Positions 60,977-64,000 of a DNA stretch of 64,000 bases are shown here, piece by piece. The DNA lies in NCBI GenBank assembly GCA_029975055.1, contig JARKPU010000013.1, positions 1 through 64,000 of the forward strand, read 5' to 3'. The notes under the pieces were generated by a model. That model had not been told where the DNA came from. It saw nothing but the letters and a program-made list of their open reading frames with translations, and did no database searches. A program made the position numbers and the translations under genes. The stretch's first letter is position 1. Every line of letters begins with the position of its first letter. The DNA is from Anaerolinea sp. Lineage in GTDB: Bacteria > Chloroflexota > Anaerolineae > Anaerolineales > Anaerolineaceae.

Positions 60977-61549
60977 GTGAAACATACCAATGGATCGATT
61001 GAAGTCATCACCGGTTCGATGTTCAGCGGTAAGACGGACGAGTTGATCCGCCGGCTGCGCCGGGCGCGGATTGCGAAACTGGAAGTGCAGGTGTTCAAGC
61101 CGATCATCGACACCCGCTTCAGCATCGAAAAGGTGAAATCGCATGCGGGCAACGAGTTCGAAGCACGCCCGATTCGCTCCTCCGGCGAGATCTTGAAACA
61201 GCTCAACGAAGAGACCTCGGTGGTGGCGATCGATGAAGCTCAGTTCTTTGACGAGGGCATCGTCAAGGTGGCCGAGGAATTGGCTGCGCGGGGCCTTCGC
61301 GTCATTGTCGCCGGGCTGGATATGGATTTTCGGGGTGAGCCGTTTGGGGTCATGCCGGTCTTCCTGGCGCGCGCCGAACGCGTGGATAAATTGCAGGCCA
61401 TCTGCATGGTCTGCGGCGAGCCGGCCAGCCGCACGCAGCGGCTGGTGAACGGGAAACCCGCGCGCTACTCCGATCCAATCGTCATCGTGGGGGCGGCCGA
61501 ATTGTACGAGGCGCGCTGCCGGAAGCACCATGAAGTCCCGTTAGATTGA
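60977..61549 (+). CDS. tdk: Thymidine kinase
   Basis: This is a 190-residue type II thymidine kinase. The P-loop is [16 protein letters not shown], the Walker B region is [13 protein letters not shown], the lasso region contains D..FRGEPFG, and the zinc cysteines are in the ICMVCGEPA and CRKH regions. It phosphorylates thymidine for salvage. The GTG at 60977, 8 bases after TGAGGAG, is preferred. The upstream GTG at 60968 overlaps the ribosome site. Confidence 0.95.
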   Translation: MKHTNGSIEVITGSMFSGKTDELIRRLRRARIAKLEVQVFKPIIDTRFSIEKVKSHAGNEFEARPIRSSGEILKQLNEETSVVAIDEAQFFDEGIVKVAEELAARGLRVIVAGLDMDFRGEPFGVMPVFLARAERVDKLQAICMVCGEPASRTQRLVNGKPARYSDPIVIVGAAELYEARCRKHHEVPLD

Positions 61550-61558
61550 GGTGAGCGC

Positions 61559-62125
61559 ATGTGGGATTACCGCGAGTTCATAGACGAGATTCTCATTCCA
61601 GAGGAGACGCTCCAGGCGCGCATCAAGGAGCTTGGGGCGCAGATCAGCCGCGATTATCAAGATAAGAACCCGCTGTTGGTGTGCATTCTGCGCGGCGGGG
61701 TTCTTTTCCTTACCGACTTGATGCGGGCGATTCACATCCCGCACGCAATCGAGTTCATGGCGGTGTCTTCGTACGGTATAGGCGGGCGGTCATCGGCCGG
61801 CCAGGTGAGAATCAACCTCGACCTCAACACGGATGTCTCCGAATGGGATGTGCTCCTGGTCGAAGATATCATTGACAGCGGGCATACCCTCTCTCACATC
61901 CTCGACCTGCTCTCCATCCGCTCGCCGCGCAGCCTGAAGGTCTGCACCCTGCTCGATAAATGGGAGCGGCGCGAAGTGGAAATCCCGGTAGATTACGTGG
62001 GATTCAAAATCCCGAACAAGTTCGTCTTCGGTTACGGCCTGGATATCGATAATTACTACCGCAACCTGCCATTTGTGGGGACGGTGGACCTGGAAAAGTA
62101 CCAGGCGCTGCAGGCGAAAAGCTAA
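61559..62125 (+). CDS. hpt: Hypoxanthine phosphoribosyltransferase
   Basis: This 188-residue type I PRTase joins hypoxanthine or guanine to PRPP. The PRPP motif is VLLVEDIIDSGHTL; the flexible loop has MAVSSYG, and the C-terminal part has VDYVGFKIPNKFVFGYGLD. It starts 9 bases after tdk, so both are part of a nucleotide-salvage cluster. Confidence 0.95.
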   Translation: MWDYREFIDEILIPEETLQARIKELGAQISRDYQDKNPLLVCILRGGVLFLTDLMRAIHIPHAIEFMAVSSYGIGGRSSAGQVRINLDLNTDVSEWDVLLVEDIIDSGHTLSHILDLLSIRSPRSLKVCTLLDKWERREVEIPVDYVGFKIPNKFVFGYGLDIDNYYRNLPFVGTVDLEKYQALQAKS

Positions 62126-62134
62126 GCAGAAAGG

Positions 62135-62155
62135 CGGCGGGGGAACCCGCCGTTT
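62135..62155 (+). terminator. Weak hairpin after hpt
   Basis: 62135-62141 pairs with 62146-62152 (7 bp, 4-base loop), followed by only three T. It may attenuate rather than end transcription into the next gene. Confidence 0.4.
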
Positions 62156-62167
62156 CGATCTACGCCA

Positions 62168-63655
62168 ATGACAATCGACGATATCCTGCCTACCATCCTT
62201 CGGCTGGCCCCTGCGGACCGGCCGGTTTACCTGGTCGGCGGCGCAGTGCGCGACCGCCTGCTCAAGCGGGAAAGCCACGACCTCGATTTCGTGATGGCAG
62301 GCGAGACAGCCTCGCTCGCGCGGCGAGTGGCAGATGCCCTCGGCGGGGCCTTTTTCATCCTCGACGGCGAACGCGACACCTCGCGGGTGGTGCTTAGCCG
62401 CGCCGGCGAAGGGCAATTCCTGCTCGATTTTGCCTCACTGCGCGGAAAAGACCTGGAAAGCGACCTGCGCGGGCGAGATTTCACCATCAACGCGATGGCA
62501 ACCCGGCTCGGAGACGACCACGAACTGATCGACCCGTGCGGTGGGGTCGCCGACCTGCGTGAAAAGAAAATCCGCGCCTGCGGGCCAACCAGCCTGCTGG
62601 ATGACCCCGTGCGCACGCTGCGAGCGGTGCGGCTGGCGGTGACGCTTGGTTACCGCATCGAACGCGATACTCTCCGCCAGCTGCGCAGCGCGGTGGCCGA
62701 ATTGCCGCGCATCTCGGCCGAGCGGCAGCGCGATGAGCTTGTGCGCATCCTCGAGGGCAGCCGCACTTCGGTGGCGATGCGCCTGCTCGAGCACGCAGGG
62801 GCGCTGCCGGTCTTGCTGCCGGAGGTGGTTCCGCTGCAAGGGTTGATTCAACCGCTCCCGCACCATCTGGATGGCTGGGAGCACACCCTTGAGATGATCG
62901 ACCACGTTGAGAGCCTGCTGGGTGTGCTGGCGGAGGATTACCATGAGGAGAGCGCATCGGGGTTGACGCTGGGCACCGCAGTGCTCTGGCTTGGGCGCTA
63001 CCGCGAGCAGTTCAAACATCACCTGGCAGAACCGCTGCCCAACGACCGCAGCGTTTTGGGGCTGCTCAAGCTTTGCGCGCTGTACCACGACACGGGCAAA
63101 GCCGTCACCGGCGCGGTGGGGCCGGATGGAAAGCTGCATTTCCTCGGCCACGAGGAGGTGAGCACGCGGATGATCGCCAGGCGGATGCAGGCGCTGGCGT
63201 TTTCGCGGCAGGAGATCGAGCGCGCCGGCCGGGTGGTGGGCGGGCACATGCGCGTCCATGCCTTGACGGATGTGCCGGGGCAGATCACCCAGCGCAGTAT
63301 GTACCGGTTCTTTCGCGACCTGGGCGATGCCGGGATCGATGTGTGCATCCTTTCTCTTGCCGATGTCTGGGCTACCTATAGCTTCACGCTGCCGCAAGAG
63401 CGCTGGCTGGCCGAATTGCAGACCTGCCGGGCGCTCCTCGAAGCGCGCTGGGAGAAGATGAATGCCATCGTCAGGCCGCAGCGACTCCTCAGCGGTGACG
63501 ACCTGATGCGCGAGCTGGGCCTACCGCCCGGAAAACTGGTGGGCGACTTGCTCGAATTGATCCGTGAGGCTCAGGCGGCAGGTGAAGTGACCTCCACGGA
63601 AGAGGCTTTATCGTTAGCGGCTGATTGGTTGCATAGAATGAAAGGAGATCATTAA
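62168..63655 (+). CDS. CCA-type tRNA nucleotidyltransferase with HD domain
   Basis: This 495-residue class II nucleotidyltransferase has GGAVRD (24-29), metal ligands in DLDF (38-41), RGRDFTINAMATRL (101-114), LLDDPVRTLRAVRLA and the neck motif ERQRDELVRIL. It is followed by an HD domain with YHDTGK (306-311). The enzyme adds all or part of CCA to tRNA. Because a second family member without HD is at 45600, the two may split CC- and A-addition, as shown in Aquifex and Deinococcus. The stop overlaps the next ATG by one base. Confidence 0.9.
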   Translation: MTIDDILPTILRLAPADRPVYLVGGAVRDRLLKRESHDLDFVMAGETASLARRVADALGGAFFILDGERDTSRVVLSRAGEGQFLLDFASLRGKDLESDLRGRDFTINAMATRLGDDHELIDPCGGVADLREKKIRACGPTSLLDDPVRTLRAVRLAVTLGYRIERDTLRQLRSAVAELPRISAERQRDELVRILEGSRTSVAMRLLEHAGALPVLLPEVVPLQGLIQPLPHHLDGWEHTLEMIDHVESLLGVLAEDYHEESASGLTLGTAVLWLGRYREQFKHHLAEPLPNDRSVLGLLKLCALYHDTGKAVTGAVGPDGKLHFLGHEEVSTRMIARRMQALAFSRQEIERAGRVVGGHMRVHALTDVPGQITQRSMYRFFRDLGDAGIDVCILSLADVWATYSFTLPQERWLAELQTCRALLEARWEKMNAIVRPQRLLSGDDLMRELGLPPGKLVGDLLELIREAQAAGEVTSTEEALSLAADWLHRMKGDH

Positions 63656-64000
63656 TGGCTCAAGATACCGTAGAACTCGCCTGCGCAGATGTTGGCGCCG
63701 GTAAACCCCTGGTCTTGCTGCACGGCTTCCCGCTGGATCGCAGTATCTGGCGCCACGTCACGGGCCTGCTCCAGGACCACGCGCGGGTGATCCTGCCGGA
63801 TTTGCGCGGCTATGGCCAATCGCCGGTGACGGATGGGGTGTACACCATGCGGCTTCTGGCAGACGACCTGGCCGTACTGCTGGACCGTTTACACCTTGAC
63901 CGCGTGACCCTGGCAGGGCATTCGATGGGCGGCTACGTGGCCCTGGCGTTTGCAAAATCCTACCCCGACCGGCTCTCAGGGCTGGCGCTGGTGACCACTC
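63655..64000 (+). CDS. Alpha/beta hydrolase (partial)
   Basis: The first 115 residues of an alpha/beta hydrolase run off the right edge. The oxyanion region LVLLHGFPLDRSIWRHV and the nucleophile elbow AGHSMGGYVA with its serine are visible. It belongs to the broad family of esterases, lipases and haloperoxidases, and the substrate is unknown. GAAAGGAGA lies about 9 bases upstream of the ATG, which shares one base with the preceding stop. Confidence 0.9.
   Translation, partial: MAQDTVELACADVGAGKPLVLLHGFPLDRSIWRHVTGLLQDHARVILPDLRGYGQSPVTDGVYTMRLLADDLAVLLDRLHLDRVTLAGHSMGGYVALAFAKSYPDRLSGLALVTT

Overview
The window is a gene-dense, GC-rich (roughly 60% or more by eye) bacterial chromosome segment. 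The best fit is a member of the Chloroflexota, probably class Anaerolineae. This is inferred from lipoproteins with Pro/Thr-rich linkers and an NBR1-type Ig-like domain, a membrane-arm-only nuo cassette, zinc-type ribosomal proteins (S14, S4, L24, L36), a regulator with a C-terminal BTAD, and the arrangement around the ribosomal locus. No phylogeny was run. No insertion sequence, prophage, CRISPR array, tRNA or rRNA was seen.

Positions 1-17.3 kb hold the end of tuf followed by one long ribosomal-protein supercluster on the + strand: rpsJ, a 394-base structured gap, rplC-rplD-rplW-rplB-rpsS-rplV-rpsC-rplP-rpmC-rpsQ-rplN-rplX-rplE-rpsZ-rpsH-rplF-rplR-rpsE-rpmD-rplO, secY-adk-map, an inserted promoter, rpmJ-rpsM-rpsK-rpsD-rpoA-rplQ-truA-rplM-rpsI, then a terminator. 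infA is missing from its usual place between map and rpmJ. Positions 17.4-21.6 kb hold a DUF302 gene, a methylase-MazG fusion, a YvlB/LiaX-like repeat protein with its own clear promoter, and a small membrane protein.

Positions 21.7-33.2 kb are the energy block. It holds nuoA-H-J-K-L-M-M'-N, which is the membrane arm of complex I only, with two NuoM-type subunits and a lengthened lateral helix in NuoL. The F0 part of ATP synthase follows: atpZ/I, atpB, atpE and a b-delta fusion. The F1 subunits alpha, beta, gamma and epsilon are absent. Together these suggest a complex I-like pump with four antiporter-type subunits. Positions 33-43.6 kb carry a MurE-type ligase, a YcgN protein, then on the minus strand rpsO-pnp, a helical-repeat protein, proS, a LOG-family protein, a MazG-like pyrophosphohydrolase and an EF-G2-type GTPase.

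Positions 43.8-64 kb are mixed housekeeping and accessory genes: a methyltransferase plus lipoprotein pair, a GNAT protein, a DHH-CBS-tRNA nucleotidyltransferase fusion, a NUDIX hydrolase, a MoeB-rhodanese protein, a PIG-L deacetylase, an FHA protein, an AI-2E-type transporter, two small unknown proteins, a TPR-BTAD regulator, a fused NuoE-NuoF protein, an NBR1-Ig lipoprotein, rsmI, a PGI/PMI enzyme, tdk, hpt, a second tRNA nucleotidyltransferase and a truncated alpha/beta hydrolase. Several genes have a TATAAT-type box only 6-8 bases before the start codon, which suggests leaderless mRNAs.
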